Notes: generated by a model from the letters alone, not told the origin. A stretch of 64,000 bases of DNA from Semisulcospira habei (GCA_036245525.1 BTPG01000003.1:206043745-206107744); one strand, 5' to 3'; shown: positions 47,876 to 60,639, numbered from the stretch's first letter. Numbers and translations are program-made.

Positions 47876-48571
47876 ATGGTAAAATTTTATCCAATACTAC
47901 CGACGCTTGAGCCGACTGAAAAAAATGTGATGACTAAAACAATGCTTGCGCCTGATCCACAGGTGACAGCTGTGCCAATTGCATCAGATAAAACATTACA
48001 GGCAGACGCATTTCGTTTAATGAATATTACAGAAGCAATTAAATATTTGGAAAGTGAAGAGGCGAGGTACTCCAGATGTAAGAGATGGTATATGACCGTT
48101 TTCAATTCTGTTCAAAACACTTCTATGGCTATTGGTGCAGTTTCAGCTGGATGTTCTGTAGGAGGTATTGTTCTGTTTGCCATGGGAATTGGAAGTTTGG
48201 CTGGAATAGCAGTTGAGGGTGTTAGCATTGCTACATGCCTGGCTTGCTTTGGTTTGGAGGCCATAAACAAGAGGTTTCATACGAAGTTACAGAAACATGA
48301 AGCATTGAGTACGCTTTCTGGCGCAAAGCTGAGCAGTATGAAACTTATTATCAGTAAGGCATTGAATGATAATTTTATTGATGACAAAGAATTTAAGCGC
48401 GTCCAGGATGATTTAAATAATTACAAGAAACAGAAATCTGAAATACAAAATAAAATGCGTAGTCAATCTCCTGTGAATGTTGAAGAGCTAAAAGCCAGTT
48501 TTTTAGAGATGGGAAAACAGATGGGTGTTCAGGAAACCACAGAAAAACTACACAATCTTTTAAACAAATAA
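47876..48571 (+). CDS. Polinton hydrophobic/coiled-coil protein (right copy, intact)
   Basis: 231 codons. Residues ~1-80 are soluble with ITEAIKYLESEEAR. Residues ~82-128 form a Gly/Ala/Cys-rich hydrophobic hairpin (AVSAGCSVGGIVLFAMG, then SLAGIAVEGVSIATCLA). The remainder is a charged coiled coil ending LHNLLNK. There are no catalytic motifs. Proteins with this hairpin-plus-KHEALSTL-type coil accompany Polintons in other invertebrates as far as I know; a membrane-disrupting or virion-structural role is possible but not shown. It is the outermost gene of the element. Confidence 0.7.
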   Translation: MVKFYPILPTLEPTEKNVMTKTMLAPDPQVTAVPIASDKTLQADAFRLMNITEAIKYLESEEARYSRCKRWYMTVFNSVQNTSMAIGAVSAGCSVGGIVLFAMGIGSLAGIAVEGVSIATCLACFGLEAINKRFHTKLQKHEALSTLSGAKLSSMKLIISKALNDNFIDDKEFKRVQDDLNNYKKQKSEIQNKMRSQSPVNVEELKASFLEMGKQMGVQETTEKLHNLLNK

Positions 48572-48956
48572 AAATCAGATTTGGTAATCAATCAATATTT
48601 TTGTCATATGCTTCGCAGAGAGATGACACGTCATTTACACCACTTGTGCCTGATTGTTTAGCCCCATCTGCACCACCGCCAGAGTACTACTGAGAAAAAA
48701 AAAGTTTTTTTTATTGTCCTTGTATCTTGTCAAATCTGAACGAGTAAGTTGTGACTTAAGTCAAGTTGTTGTAAGAACTTATAAAAACTTACAGTAAGTA
48801 ATTAATAAGTTCTTATGATAAATAATTAATAAGTTGTTATGACAACTAACTTAAAGGTTACCTCTGCAGGTTCCTAAAAGTTAGTTGTAACTTGTTAATA
48901 AGTATAAAATCACTTAGTCAGGTAAATAATTAGGTGTTCATAGAGACAATAGTTAT

Positions 48957-49153
48957 AGAGATAGATACTAAGAGATTTAAAAGATAATGAAATCAATAAT
49001 GACGCATAGGTCATGCTCGTCACTTTTTAAATCAAACGGTTGATTCGGAATAACGGAGGGTGTAATGGAGTCAAAAATTTTAATATTAAAAATGACGTAA
49101 ATTAATGACTGATGCGACTTTATTGAATTCATTGTCTTTTAAATCTCTTAGTA
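48957..49153. repeat. ~197-bp MITE with ~40-60-bp inverted repeats
   Basis: atagatactaagagatttaa at ~48959 pairs with ttaaatctcttagtatctat ending ~49152, and the match continues inward through gaaatcaataatgacgcat with a few changes. It lies right at the outer edge of the right Polinton. Non-coding. Confidence 0.65.
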
Positions 49154-49160
49154 TCTATCT

Positions 49161-49540
<380 letters not shown>

Positions 49541-49594
49541 ACGACACCCCCCACCCCCACCCTCCCAGGAGGCAATAATGAGATGCAATTTCTA

Positions 49595-49600
<6 letters not shown>

Positions 49601-49681
<81 letters not shown>

Positions 49682-49881
49682 GAAATGAAATGAAATGAAA
49701 CTTTATTTTTCAAGGATAAATGATTAGGTACCTTCAATGACCTTTTTTCAATCATATCCTTGCTAAGCTATAGCATGCACGTAAACACACATACACATAA
49801 TTATATATATAAAAGTATACATAATAGTAAAAAGCACAGGCAACAATAATTCCATTTCAAATAATCAATGCTCACATTACA

Positions 49882-49932
<51 letters not shown>

Positions 49933-49962
49933 CACACACGTTCACACTGATATATACCAGTG

Positions 49963-50031
<69 letters not shown>

Positions 50032-51351
50032 ACATCAAGCAAAACATCAAACATTAAACATTTAAAAAAAATTATGATGTTATGCTGCAAAAGAAATGAC
50101 AAAGAACACTTCAGCAAGTCTAAAGTATTATGTATGATACATGAATATGAATAAAGAAATGTTTTTGCAGTCAATGGCGGTATGTGAAAAAGAAAATAAA
50201 AAATGAACAATATGTTTTCACATGTTCTTAATAAATTTATGCAGTTGGTACTTGAACGTTCGTAAAGAAGGTGCTGCTGTGATGTCTGCATGAACTTTGT
50301 TCCATAATTTTGCACCAGAGTAGGAGAGGGACGTCTTGTAAATATCTAAGCGGGGCCTTGGTACTACCAGATTGTTCCCTGATGTTCGACTAGCTCTGTG
50401 GGCAAGTGTGAACAAATTAGAGAGATAGGCTGGTGAGTCTGAGAGGGCGATTTTGCGCATAAGTACCAACTTATTATAAATGAACTGCTTGTCAAGTGGT
50501 AGGATATCCAGCAGCTTGAACTTGTAATCCGTATTAATGACTTGCATGGGTCTGTCAACGATTAATTTGATTGCCCGCCTGTGAAGCGAATTCATCCTTT
50601 TGAGGTTAGCATCACTGCTCCCATCCCAAACTGAGGAGGCATAATCCAAATGTGGCTGAATATGGGCACACTAAAAAAGTTTCCTTGTTGGTTCGTTATT
50701 GAAAAATCTTAATTTTGACAGTAAGAATAAGTTTTTTGATATTGTTTTACACACTTTGGTAATATGGCTTTGCCAACACAGTGTGTTATCAATGATGATT
50801 CCAAGCACACGCTGTTCCTTGACTTGCTCAACATACTGACCATTCAAATAGAGCTGTAGGGGAGACGGGTTCAGCTGATGCTTTTGTCTGGTAGTAATTA
50901 ACATACAATTGGTCTTAGTAGGATTCGGAATCATATAATTGTTTTGACACCATGTGAAAACATCATTCAAGCCGCTTTGTAGGGACTGGGTTATACACGA
51001 TGCATCCGACGATGACACGTCAAGAGTTCCATCATCAGCAAAGAGACTACAGATTAAAAGGGGGTCGGATATATGTAAGGTAAGATGGTTTATAAAAAAT
51101 TAAAATAATAATGGACCGAGGACGAATCCTTGTGGTACTCCGTGCTCTATCACCCCCTCACGTGAATTTGTACCATTCACACAGACGTACTGTGTGCGCC
51201 TATTTAGATATGATGTAATGAAGGCAAGGGTGCCATTACTCAGCTGATAGGCAGCAAGATTTTTAATTAAAAGATCATGGTTGACAAGATCAAAAGCTTT
51301 AGAAAGATCCAAAAATACCGCTCCAGTCATTTGCCCATTATTCATAGCAGT
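49601..51351 (-). mobile_element. CR1/L2-like LINE, 3' half
   Basis: Minus strand: RT palm GAVFLDLSKAFDLVNHD (51300), GVPQGFVLGPLLF, the FADDGT catalytic segment (~51040), then VLGIIIDNTLCW and a post-RT region with HLDYASSVWDGSS and LHRRAIKLI, ending at 50218. A 3' UTR with CA tracts (49883-50030) runs to an aataaagtttcattt end at ~49690 and a (CT)n tail at 49601-49679. Several stops are present. It is the continuation of 56527-58180 across the nested insertions. Confidence 0.8.
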
Positions 51352-51374
51352 TAACCATCTGTCAACCAGGTGAA
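51352..51374. repeat. 23-bp target-site duplication, left copy
   Basis: taaccatctgtcaaccagg followed by tgaa is repeated exactly at 56504-56526. Removing the sequence between them restores a continuous LINE reading frame (CHTALVHLVDRWLTAM on the minus strand). Confidence 0.9.
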
Positions 51375-51719
51375 GTATTGGGTTTCGCCAGAAAGAAGAA
51401 CAAAGACTGGTTTGACGAAAACGATGTAGAGATCCAGGAACACCTAGCAAAACAATGAGCCGCCCATCAGGCCCACCTAGCCCAGCCTTCCTGCCCTGTG
51501 AAGAAGTCTGCCTTCCACCTAGTCTGCAGCAGTCTCCAGCGCAAGCTCAGAGATCTCCAGAATGAGTGGTGGACCAGACTTGCACAGAGGACCCAGCTTT
51601 GTGCTGACAATGGTGACTACAGGGGCTTCTACGAAGCACTGAAAGCAGTGTATGGCCCCAGGCACCTGGTACAAAGTCCCCTGCGAAGCGCGAATGGCCA
51701 GGCACTCCTCACAGATAAT
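51375..51719 (+). mobile_element. RTE-like element, 5' part (fragment E)
   Basis: The plus strand encodes the inter-domain linker of the RTE-like protein (KDWFDENDVEIQE-type, then a WW-x2-RLAQRTQLCADNGDY segment). It starts directly after the 23-bp duplication and is cut at 51719. The element resumes at 54502 (fragment D) with a 75-bp overlap (51645-51719 = 54502-54576, two mismatches). Confidence 0.8.
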
Positions 51720-54501
51720 CTCTTGGCTTGACTTCGCGAACGAAGATTCTATAGGGCTTGCCCACGTCGTCTGCAGGCATTTTCGTGGCTGCGGAGGCCA
51801 ATCCAGGACAGGCAGGTTCGACCGCAGTGGCTGCAGGGGAAGGTCTGGTCAGGGTTCTGAGTTACGACAACTCTGTTTTTTCTTCTAAGCCGCTTGTCCT
51901 TAAGGTTAGCTCTGCGAGAGTCCTCAAAGGAGATGGCTGCCTTGTGAATGGTGGAGCGCCAGGTGTCACGGTCCGCAGCAAGCGAAGACCACTGGCGGTG
52001 GTCGATTTGGCAGGCACTAAGCGACATCTTGAGACCGTCTTTGTATCTCTTCTTTGGTGCCCCTCTGTCTCGGTGTCCAGTGGCGAGTTCGCCGAACAGA
52101 GTGATCTTGGGTAGGCGATGATCCCCCATCCTGGAGACGTGCCCCGCCCAGCGAAGCTGTGTCCGCAGCAGCAAAGCCTCGATGCTCACAGTTTGTGCCT
52201 GTTCAAGGACCTCGACGTTGGTGACATAGTCACTCCAGTGAATGCTGAGAATGGTACGCAGGCAGCGCTGGTGAAAGCGTTCGAGGAGTCGTAGTTGGCT
52301 GCGGTAGAGGGCCCAGGACTCGGAACCGTACAGCAGGGTGGTGAGGACGACAGCTCTGTACACGCTGATCTTGGTGCCTTTTTTCAGCTGTTGATTGTGC
52401 CACACCCGCTTGAATAGTCGTCCGAAAGCACTGTTCGCTTTTGCCAGCCTGTTGTTCAGCTCCTTGTCCAGCTTGGCGTCTGACGTTATGATGCAGCCAA
52501 GGTAGGTAAACTGGTGTACAGACTTCAGTTCGGACTCGCCGATGGTGATGTGGGGAGGGCGATGCTCTTCCTTGGGTGCCGGCTGATGAAGGACCTCTGT
52601 CTTTTTCAGACTGACCTCAAGTCCAAAGAGCTGGGCAGCATCTGCGAAGCAGGACGTAATGCGCTGCAAGGCTCTCTCTGTGTGTGTGCAACGAGGGCAG
52701 CGTCATCAGCGAAGAGCAGCTCACGAATCAGTTGGTCTAGGGTTATCGTGTGGGCCTGCAGTCGTCTGAGGTTGAACAGGCTGCCATCGAGACGATACCT
52801 GCTGTACACTGCGTCGTCATCGTCGAGGTCCACTGTGGCCTGCTTGAACATCATGCTGAAGAAGATGGTGAAGAGGGTCGGTGCCAGCACGCAGCCTTGC
52901 TTCACGCCGTTGCGAATGGGGAATGGTTCTGAGAGGTCACTGTTTAGTCTGACCTGGCCTTGCTGGTCCTCGTGGAGCTGGACGATCAAGTTGAGGAATT
53001 TTGGGGGACAACCTAGTCGCTCCAGGATCTCCCACATACCTTGCCTGCTCACAGTGTCAAACGCTTTTGTTAGGTCGACAAACGTTACGTACAGCCCTTT
53101 GTTCTGCTCGCGGCACTTCTCCTGAAGCTGTCTCAGCACAAAGACCATGTCGGTGGTACTCCTATTGGCTCTAAAGCCACACTGGCCCTCTGGGAGGTGG
53201 CCTTCAGCGATGGCAGGTACCAGCCGATTCAGGAGCAACCTTGCGAGAATTTTCCCGGCAATGGACAGCAGGGTAATTCCACGATAATTAGAGCAGGCAG
53301 ACTTCTCTCCTTTGTTCTTGTACAGGTTGATGATGACTGCATCACGGAGATCCTTTGGTAGTGTTCCTTTTTCCCAGCAGCAGAGAAAGAGGTCGTGGAG
53401 CTTGTTGTGCAGTGCTGGGCCTCCATGTTTCCAGATCTCTGGCGGGATTCCGTCAATGCCTGCTGCTTTGCCACTCTTGAGCTGGTGGATGGCTGTGAGG
53501 GTCTCTTCGGCGGTGGGCGGGTCGTCCAATTCAACCTTTAGTGGAAGGTGTGGGATTTGGAGGATGACTGTTTCTTGAACAGTGCGTTCAGCGCCGAAGA
53601 GATCCTGAAAGTATTCCGACCAGCGGTTCAAGATGGAGGTATTATCTGTGAGGAGTGCCTGTCCATCAGCGCTTCGCAGGGGACTTTGTACCAGGTGCCT
53701 AGGGCAATACACTGCTTTCAGTGCTTCGTAGAAGCCCCTGTAGTCACCGTTGTCAGCGCAGAGCTGGGTCCTCTGTGCGAGTCTGGACCACCACTCGTTC
53801 TGGAGCTCTCTAAGCTTGAGCTGGAGACTGCTGCAGATGATGCGGAAGGCAGACTTCTTCACAGGGCAGGAAGGCTGGGCTAGGTGGGCCTGGTGGGCAG
53901 CTCTTTTTTTTGCTAGAAGTTCCTGGATCTCTACGTCGTTTTCGTCAAACCAGTCTTTGTTCCTCTTTCTAGCAAAGCCCAAGACTTCCACAGAGGATTT
54001 TACAATAGCAGTTTTCAGCTGTTCCCAGAGTGTTTCAGGGGATGAGTCTGCTGGATCAACTGTGTCTTTGAGCATGCGCTGTAAATCGGCCTGAAGGGCA
54101 GCTTTCTTGTCGTCACGCTGAAGGCTGGCAACATCAAGCTTTTTCTTGGGAGGGCCCCCTTTCTTGGGTTTCAGTTTGAGGCGGAGCCTGAGTTTGCAGC
54201 GAACAAGGCGGTGGTCAGTGTGGCACTCTGCGCTGGGCATAGCTCTGGTGAGGAGGACGTCACTGCGGTCCCTCTGACGCACTAGGACATAGTCGATAAG
54301 GTGCCAGTGCTTGGAGCGAGGATGCATCCAGGTGGTCTTTCGACTGTCCTTTTGCTGGAAAGTAGTGTTGGTGATGACAAGTTGCTGCTCTGCACAGAGC
54401 TCCAACAGTAGGCGACCATTGTCATTGCAGTTCCCAACGCCATGCTTGCCGAGGACTCATTTCCAGGCTTCAGAGTCTTGGCCCACTCTGGCGTTGAAGT
54501 C
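51720..54501 (-). mobile_element. RTE-like element, antisense insertion (copy C)
   Basis: The 5'-truncated copy begins inside the endonuclease at a GDFNARVGQ motif (54501). It runs through linker, RT and the C-terminal zinc finger, and ends gaagtcaagccaaga at 51720. It sits inside another member of the same family, between the two 75-bp repeats. Confidence 0.85.
51749..54405 (-). pseudogene. RTE-like endonuclease/RT, one frameshift (copy C)
   Basis: The frame is open from 54405 to 52606 (599 codons) and from 52669 to 51749 (306 codons), the break being a 2-bp ca expansion at ~52680. Motifs: endonuclease end [73 protein letters not shown] and zinc finger CSHCGRTC. The most complete copy of this family in the window. 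Confidence 0.85.
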
Positions 54502-56503
54502 GCAGTGTATGGCCCCAGGCACCTGGTACAAAGTCCCCTGCGAAGCGCGAATGGCTAGGCACTTCTCACAGATAATACCTCCATCTTGAACCGCTGGTCG
54601 GAATACTTTCAGAGCCTCTTCAGCGCTGAGCGCACTGTTCAAGAAGCAGTCGTCCTACAAATCCCACACCTCCCAGTAAAGGTTGAATTGGACGAACCGC
54701 CCACCGCTGAAGAGACCATCACAGCCATCCACCAGCTCAAGAGTGGCAAAACAGCAGGCATTGATGGAATACCGCCAGAGATCTGGAAACATGGAGGCAC
54801 AGCACTGCACAACAAGCTCCATGACCTCTTTCTCTGCTGCTGGGAGGAAGGAACACTACCAAAAGATCTCCGTGATGCAGTCGTTATCACCCTGTACAAG
54901 AACAAAGGCGAGAAGTTTGACTGTTCCAACTATCGGGGAATTATCCTGCTGTCCATTGCTGGGAAAATCCTTGCAAGGCTGCTCCTGAATCGGCTGGTAC
55001 CTGCCATCGCTGAAGACCAACTCCCAGAGGGCCAGTGTAGCTTCAGAGCAAACAGGAGCACCACCGATATGGTCTTTGTGCTGAGACAGCTACATGAGAA
55101 GTGCCGCGAGCAGAACAAAGGGCTGTACGTAACATTTGTCGACCTAACAAAAGCGTTCGACACTGTGAGCAGGCAAGGCATGTGGCCGATCCTGGAGCGA
55201 CTTGGCTGTCCCCCAAAGTTCCTCAACATGATTGTCCAGCTACACGAGGACCAGCAAGGCCAGGTCAGACTCAACAATGACCTCTCCGAACCATTCCCTA
55301 TTCTCAACGGCGTAAAGCAGGGCTGCGTGCTGGCACCGACCCTCTTCACCATCTTTTTTAGCATGATGTTGAAGCAGGCTACAGTGGACCTCGATGATGA
55401 CGATGCAGTGTACATCAGGTATCGTCTCGATGGCAGCCTGTTCAACCTCAGACGACTGCAGGCCCACACGAAAACCCTAGACCAACTGATTCGTGAGCTG
55501 CTTTTTGCTGATGATGCTGCCCTCGTTGCACACACAGAGAGAGCCCTGCAGCGCATCACGTCTTGCTTCGCAGATGCTGCCCAGCTCTTTGGACTCGAGG
55601 TCAGTCTGAAAAAGACAGAGGTCCTCCATCAGCCGGCACCCAAGACAGTGTATCGCCCTCCTCACATCACCATTGGCGAGTCTGAACTAAAGTCAGTGCA
55701 CCAGTTTACTTACCTTGGCTGCATTATCACGTCGGACGCCAAGCTGGACAAGGAGCTTGACAGCAGGCTGGCAAAAGCGAACAGCGCTTTCGGGCGACTT
55801 TTCAAGCGGGTGTGGCACAATCAACAGCTGAAAACAGGCACCAAGATCAGCGTGTACAGAGCTGTGGTCCTCACCACCCTGCTGTATGGTTCTGAGTCCT
55901 GGGCCCTCTACCGCAGCCAACTACGACTCCTCGGACGCTTCCATCAGCGCTGCCTGCGTATCATCCTGGGCATTCACTGGAGTGACTATGTCACCAACGT
56001 CGAGGTCCTTGAACAGGCTGAAACTGTGAGCATCGAGGCTTTGCTGCTGCGGACACAACTCCGCTGGGCGGGGCATGTCTCCAGGATGGAGGATCATCGC
56101 CTACCAAAGACCACCCTGTTCGGCAAGCTTGCTACTGGACACCGTGACAGAGGGGCACCAAAGAAGAGATACAAAGACTGTCTCAAGAAGTCACTTAGTG
56201 CCTGCCAAATCGGCCACCACCAGTGGACTTCGCTTGCTGCGGACCGTGACACCTGGCGCTCCACCATTTACAAGGCAGCTGTCTCCTTTGAGGACTCTCA
56301 CAGAGCTAGCCTTAAGGACAAGCGGCTCAGGAGAAAAAAAAAACAGAGATGCCGCAGCTCAGAACCCTGGCCATACCTTCCCCTGCAGCCACTGCGGTCG
56401 AACCTGCCTGTCTCGGATTGGCCTCCGCAGCCACGAACAAGCCTGCAGACGTCGTGGGCAACTCCTATAAAATCTTCGTTCGCGAAGTCAAGCCAAGAGA
56501 GAG
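54502..56503 (+). mobile_element. RTE-like element, 3' part (fragment D)
   Basis: Continuation of fragment E after copy C. Ends gcgaagtcaagccaag plus (ag)n at 56503, immediately before the right 23-bp duplication. Confidence 0.85.
54586..56470 (+). pseudogene. RTE-like reverse transcriptase (fragment D)
   Basis: The long frame from 54586 holds [53 protein letters not shown] and WAGHVSRMEDH. The A-run at ~56333-56342 shifts the frame, so the C-terminal zinc finger (CSHCGRTC, ending 56470) is out of frame. The endonuclease is absent here. Confidence 0.85.
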
Positions 56504-56526
56504 TAACCATCTGTCAACCAGGTGAA
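56504..56526. repeat. 23-bp target-site duplication, right copy
   Basis: Exact repeat of 51352-51374. It marks the outer insertion of the E-D element. Confidence 0.9.
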
Positions 56527-58180
56527 CCAAAGCTGTGTGACAAGAATGTCTCCTACGAAAACCAGACACTTGGATGGATGTATGAGTTTGTATTTATCTA
56601 TGAAATGTTGTAAATGTGTGTGGATATGTCTTTCAATCGGTTTTGACAGAGTTGTCAACAGAGAAATGGGTCTGAAATGGTTGGGGTCATTTAAATCTTT
56701 TGTTTTAGGTAGCGGTATTACCTTTGCCGTTTTCAGACCAGACGGAAATTGTCCATGTTGTATGCAAAGGTTGTAGATGTATGTTAGCGATTCGACGACG
56801 TATGGAATAGCCATTTTAAGAACAGTGCTGCTAATTCCATCATGGCCAGATGTACGTTTACTCTTTAATGAAGAAATGGATTTTCCCACTTCATAAACTG
56901 TTAAGAGCGGAATGTTGCAAGACGTGTTAGGTGTTAATATTTCAGCACAAAACCTTTTTAGTTTTTCTGAAACATCAGACGGTTGATCGGGCGACGTAAG
57001 ATTCTGTATCTGTGTAGTGGCGGTAGAGAGAAAATGCTGATTAAACGTATCAGCTGATATTTTAGTGCACTGTGCGGTATTTCTTGACCTCGTAAAGGCG
57101 TTTATTGCACGCCAAACTGAAACGATATCTTTTTTTGCCGTTCATGAGATGGTGAAAGTGAGACCTCTGAGCATTTCTAACCAAATATTTTATAAGGTTC
57201 CTTTGTTTTCGGTAAGCTACAAAATTATTGCTCTTTTTATAATCATCTCGGAGCTGCATGGCATCCTTAATTTCGTTGTTCAACCACGCGGGAAGTTGGG
57301 GATTTTTTTACTCGTTTCTCTCTGAAAGGAGCATGTTTATCAAGGACACCAAGAAACAATCTGTACCATTCAGACAGAGCCTCGTTTGGGTCACCTTGGT
57401 TGTAAACTGTGTGGAAAGATACTTAGGTCGTGCAGAAATATGTCTTTGTTGAAGCGCTTCAAAGATCTATATCTAATAGTTGTGTGCTGGTGTTTACGAA
57501 AAGTAGTATTTACATTCAATGCCCAGCCACAACACACAGGGTAATGATCACTAATCCCTATTTGGGGCACCTCTACTCCCACTACCCTAGACTTATTAGT
57601 TGTGTAGATGTGGTCGATAAGGGTGGAGGAAGTAGAACTAACACGGGTAGCAGCAGTTACTAACTGCTTCAGTCCAAACATAGAAATGGTACATTCCCAG
57701 GCAGGGTTATTCAGGAGCAAATTGATATCAAAGTCTCCCAAAATCAACATTTCTGAGGTAGTCTTTCTGACCTTATCCATCATAACTGTAAATTCGTCAT
57801 ACCATTGAAATGTTGATGCTGGGTTTCTATAAATGTATCCGACGAGCACGGGACTAGATTTGTCTGCCCTCAACTCAATCCAGACACATTCCACCGTTGG
57901 TGATTCCAGGTCTTTACGCCTGCGGGTGATACCGCTGATTGAATTGTGTATATACACTGCTATACCTGTCTGTCCCGAGTGTTCAGCATCGCGGCGCAAG
58001 ACAGCAAAGTCCTGGATAGAAACGGCCTCATCACTGATGTTAGGATTGAAGCGCGATTCAGTGACACCAAACAAATGAAAAGGACTGGGTTGAGTCAAGA
58101 GCACACAGAGATCAGGGATTTTGTTATACAAATGATATATGTTCAAGTGACCAATATGTAAATGCTGACCTGATATCATG
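56527..58180 (-). mobile_element. CR1/L2-like LINE, 5' half
   Basis: Minus strand: endonuclease (58179-57391) with LGVTESRFNP, LVGYIYRNP, LILGDFDINLL, TLIDHIY and the ISDHYPV motif; linker (57283-57062); RT start KSKRTSGHDGISSTVLK and NHFRPISLLTTLSKPIERH (56889-56560). Frames are interrupted by several stops and small indels, so this is a dead copy. It joins the 3' half (51351-49601) once the inserted elements are removed. Confidence 0.8.
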
Positions 58181-59090
58181 TTTATATCGTTTCAAATGAA
58201 ACAGCAAAATTGCTCACGAGACTAATAAAATGAAAGAAATTAATATAAAAGGCTAAATTTAATAATATAACTAATTAATAAAAGTTACAAACAGAAGAAA
58301 TACTTGAAATACTTAAAATAGATAAACACTAGATGCCGCTGCCCTGGGGAGCTAATCGGCTTTTAGCGTCAATAGTTCACTGGGCTATACAAGACAGTCC
58401 AGTCAGTAAACAACTCGCTTCACTGTCACAGTAAAAGAACTCGCTTTACGATCACAGTTGAATGCCCACCGCTCGCAACAATTACGGCGGAAATGGCACA
58501 GTCAAAATACTAAGTACGGCGTCAGCACAAGCAATTAATGTCGCGCATTACAGCTCAGTCAAAAACCTTGCATAGCTTTATCGCTACTTCCTACATTGAG
58601 AAATTAGGAAAGAAAACCACTCAGCAACCACTTAAAAGTGAATGAATAATGTTAGTCATAACACCATCACAAGACATATGAAGGAACGCTATTTAGAAGG
58701 AAGCCGTTCATATATAGGACTTGTCCCAATACTGTCAGGTGGCTGGGCTATATGTAGATACTTAGCACACTGTGGCGTGGTTTTGAAACTGAGCCCACTG
58801 AAAGTGTTGATTACTGATGTGTGGCTGCCACCTAAGCTGGTTGTCCACCGCCGCTGTCAAAGATGGATAGGCCCAAAAGCGTTTAAGTCGAAATATTTTA
58901 CCCCTGTCCAAAGCTGCTCTTCTGTGAATAATTTTACAACGTATTTCTAAAACGGTCCAGTTTGGCTTAATTAAACATCGACCGAATTCCAAACTCGGAT
59001 AAGTTGAACTGAAAACGGTTCCGTTAATCCGAACCGAACCCGGATACGTCGAACTCAGATATTAATGGTCTTTTGAACGCAGAGCGATAA
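58181..59090. other. No recognisable gene
   Basis: AT-rich sequence without a supported ORF. Near 58970-59060 a few 'ggataagttgaac / ggatacgtcgaac' words recall the transposon-end-like segment at 60640-60740. Confidence 0.4.
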
Positions 59091-59094
59091 AAGT

Positions 59095-59411
59095 CCGAAA
59101 TAGCTCAGGTGGTTAAGCGTCGGAGCAAGAGAGCGAAAGGAATCGCCGGGTCGCGGGTTCGAGTCCCCGTCCCTGCCCCGGTAGCTGGACTGACAATCCA
59201 GGGAAAAAAGACGGGCTTGTTCAATAGCATGTTCCTTGAAAGGTCCTGGTAAATCAAAGTGGCACAGTTGTAGTGCGCCTGAATTGATCAGTGTTCAGGT
59301 AGTACTTCATAGGCAATAGATTCCCTTGTCCCCCATAACCCGCCCGTCAGGGCCGTCCATCATCGTTTCGGTGCCGTGGACGTTAAACTCCGAACTAACC
59401 AACCGACCAAC
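59095..59411 (+). mobile_element. tRNA-derived SINE
   Basis: Consensus-quality A box tagctcaggtgg (59101-59112) and B box ggttcgagtcc (59156-59166) give an internal RNA polymerase III promoter in a tRNA-like head of ~80 bp. The ~220-bp body ends in a ggacgttaaactccgaa motif and an (aacc)n-type tail (aaccaaccgaccaac), features of mollusc SINEs. No acceptor stem, so not a functional tRNA gene. Confidence 0.75.
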
Positions 59412-59512
59412 AGAGCGATATATTCACACCGGCACCTTCTGATTATGTTTCGCTGTCGATTGCTGCATACCTCACACGTAGGGCCCGTCGAACGTGGTCG
59501 TCATTTAACAAA

Positions 59513-59513
<1 letters not shown>

Positions 59514-59558
<45 letters not shown>

Positions 59559-59559
59559 T

Positions 59560-59615
<56 letters not shown>

Positions 59616-59665
59616 CGTGCGTGCGTGTTTGCATGCGTGTGTACGCGCGTGCGTCCGTACGTGCG
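59514..59665. repeat. (GT)n microsatellite
   Basis: GT dinucleotide interrupted once by gatg and grading into gcgt repeats. Cys/Val-rich open frames across it are artefacts. Confidence 0.95.
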
Positions 59666-60639
59666 TGCAAGCGACCTGTTCCTGATAATAGAGGATCAAT
59701 AGTTGGCAGTACCTGCCCTGTATTCAAATGTTCCCAGTATGTCATACAATAATGCTGAACAAAGAAACTAACAGGTTTTGTAGTCTAAATGTAAGTAATG
59801 AAAGACTTCTCTGCTCTCCGCAGTTCTCCTTTGTGAGTTCCAAAGACATTTCCAGGGGCACTAGAAAACCTTTGTTACGTGAGCATAGTCACATAGATTG
59901 CGAAAAGAGTAGAAAAGGCTCCGCTGAGGCAAGACATTGAGAAAGTTTAACAATCAAACCCCAACCTAAACAAACAGCTTTAATGCCACCATTGTGACAT
60001 ATTTCTTGTGTTTTTTTTTTTGTTTTTGGCACTGATTAGTATTGTTATACGTTCAAACACGTAACAGTCGCAAGGAACTGAGGAAAAAAACAGAAAATGA
60101 GGCGGTCGGTCCGAGTTACACGTATTTTTTAAAAAATTGTTTATCATTACTGATGGTTCAGAAATAAGACGTGTACTCAATTCTGTAATATCATTTTTTA
60201 TTACTTTTTTGTAAAGAAGGTGCGTCTGACTTTACTAGGATGCAAAGATGGAATACAGATTAAATTCTCATACACATGCACTGAATTTGTTGAACAATAA
60301 GTCCAAACGTTTGTTCATTTGGGTGTAAATTCCTTAAGTCATGGATTTGAGAAAATTTCCACAGGGCAAATTAACATCCTGAATTATAGCTGCTTACAGA
60401 AGTCGCCGGGAAAGTTCAGCGTATTGCGGTGTCTGTTTGTCTGTCCGTCCGTCTCAATCTCTTTCCCCGGCATCTGAGAGATTCATTTCAGGTGTCAGTA
60501 AATTTCTACGTACTTTTGTCAGAAAATATTATCAATTCTTTTCTCTGTTTGAACATAATTTTTCATGCATTATTCTTATCTTAGAAAAATTGTGTGTGTT
60601 ATGAGCATAATTTTGGTCCATAGCTAAAAACACAACGCT

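Larger units (their letters stand above)
35322..48945. mobile_element. Polinton/Maverick (adintovirus-like) copy, right, near complete
   Basis: Order from left: PolB (+), integrase (-), four small genes (-), the variable gene (-), ATPase (-), major capsid (-), coiled-coil/TM gene (+), anchored protein (-), penton-like (+), two unnamed genes (+). Integrase, PolB, A32-type ATPase and capsid genes together define a Polinton. About 13.6 kb is within the usual 13-20 kb range. The right end (48.58-48.95 kb) is the same cttataag-rich non-coding zone found at the left copy's outer end. I could not identify the terminal inverted repeat on the PolB side, so that border may be truncated. Confidence 0.85.

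Noticed and set aside
54311..54589. Opposite-strand ORFs over the RTE-like copies (for example 52514-53125, 54930-55559)
   Set aside because: They are antisense shadows of the reverse-transcriptase frame with no domain of their own.
59095..59170. tRNA gene at 59.1 kb
   Set aside because: A and B boxes are good but the acceptor stem and flanks are those of a SINE.
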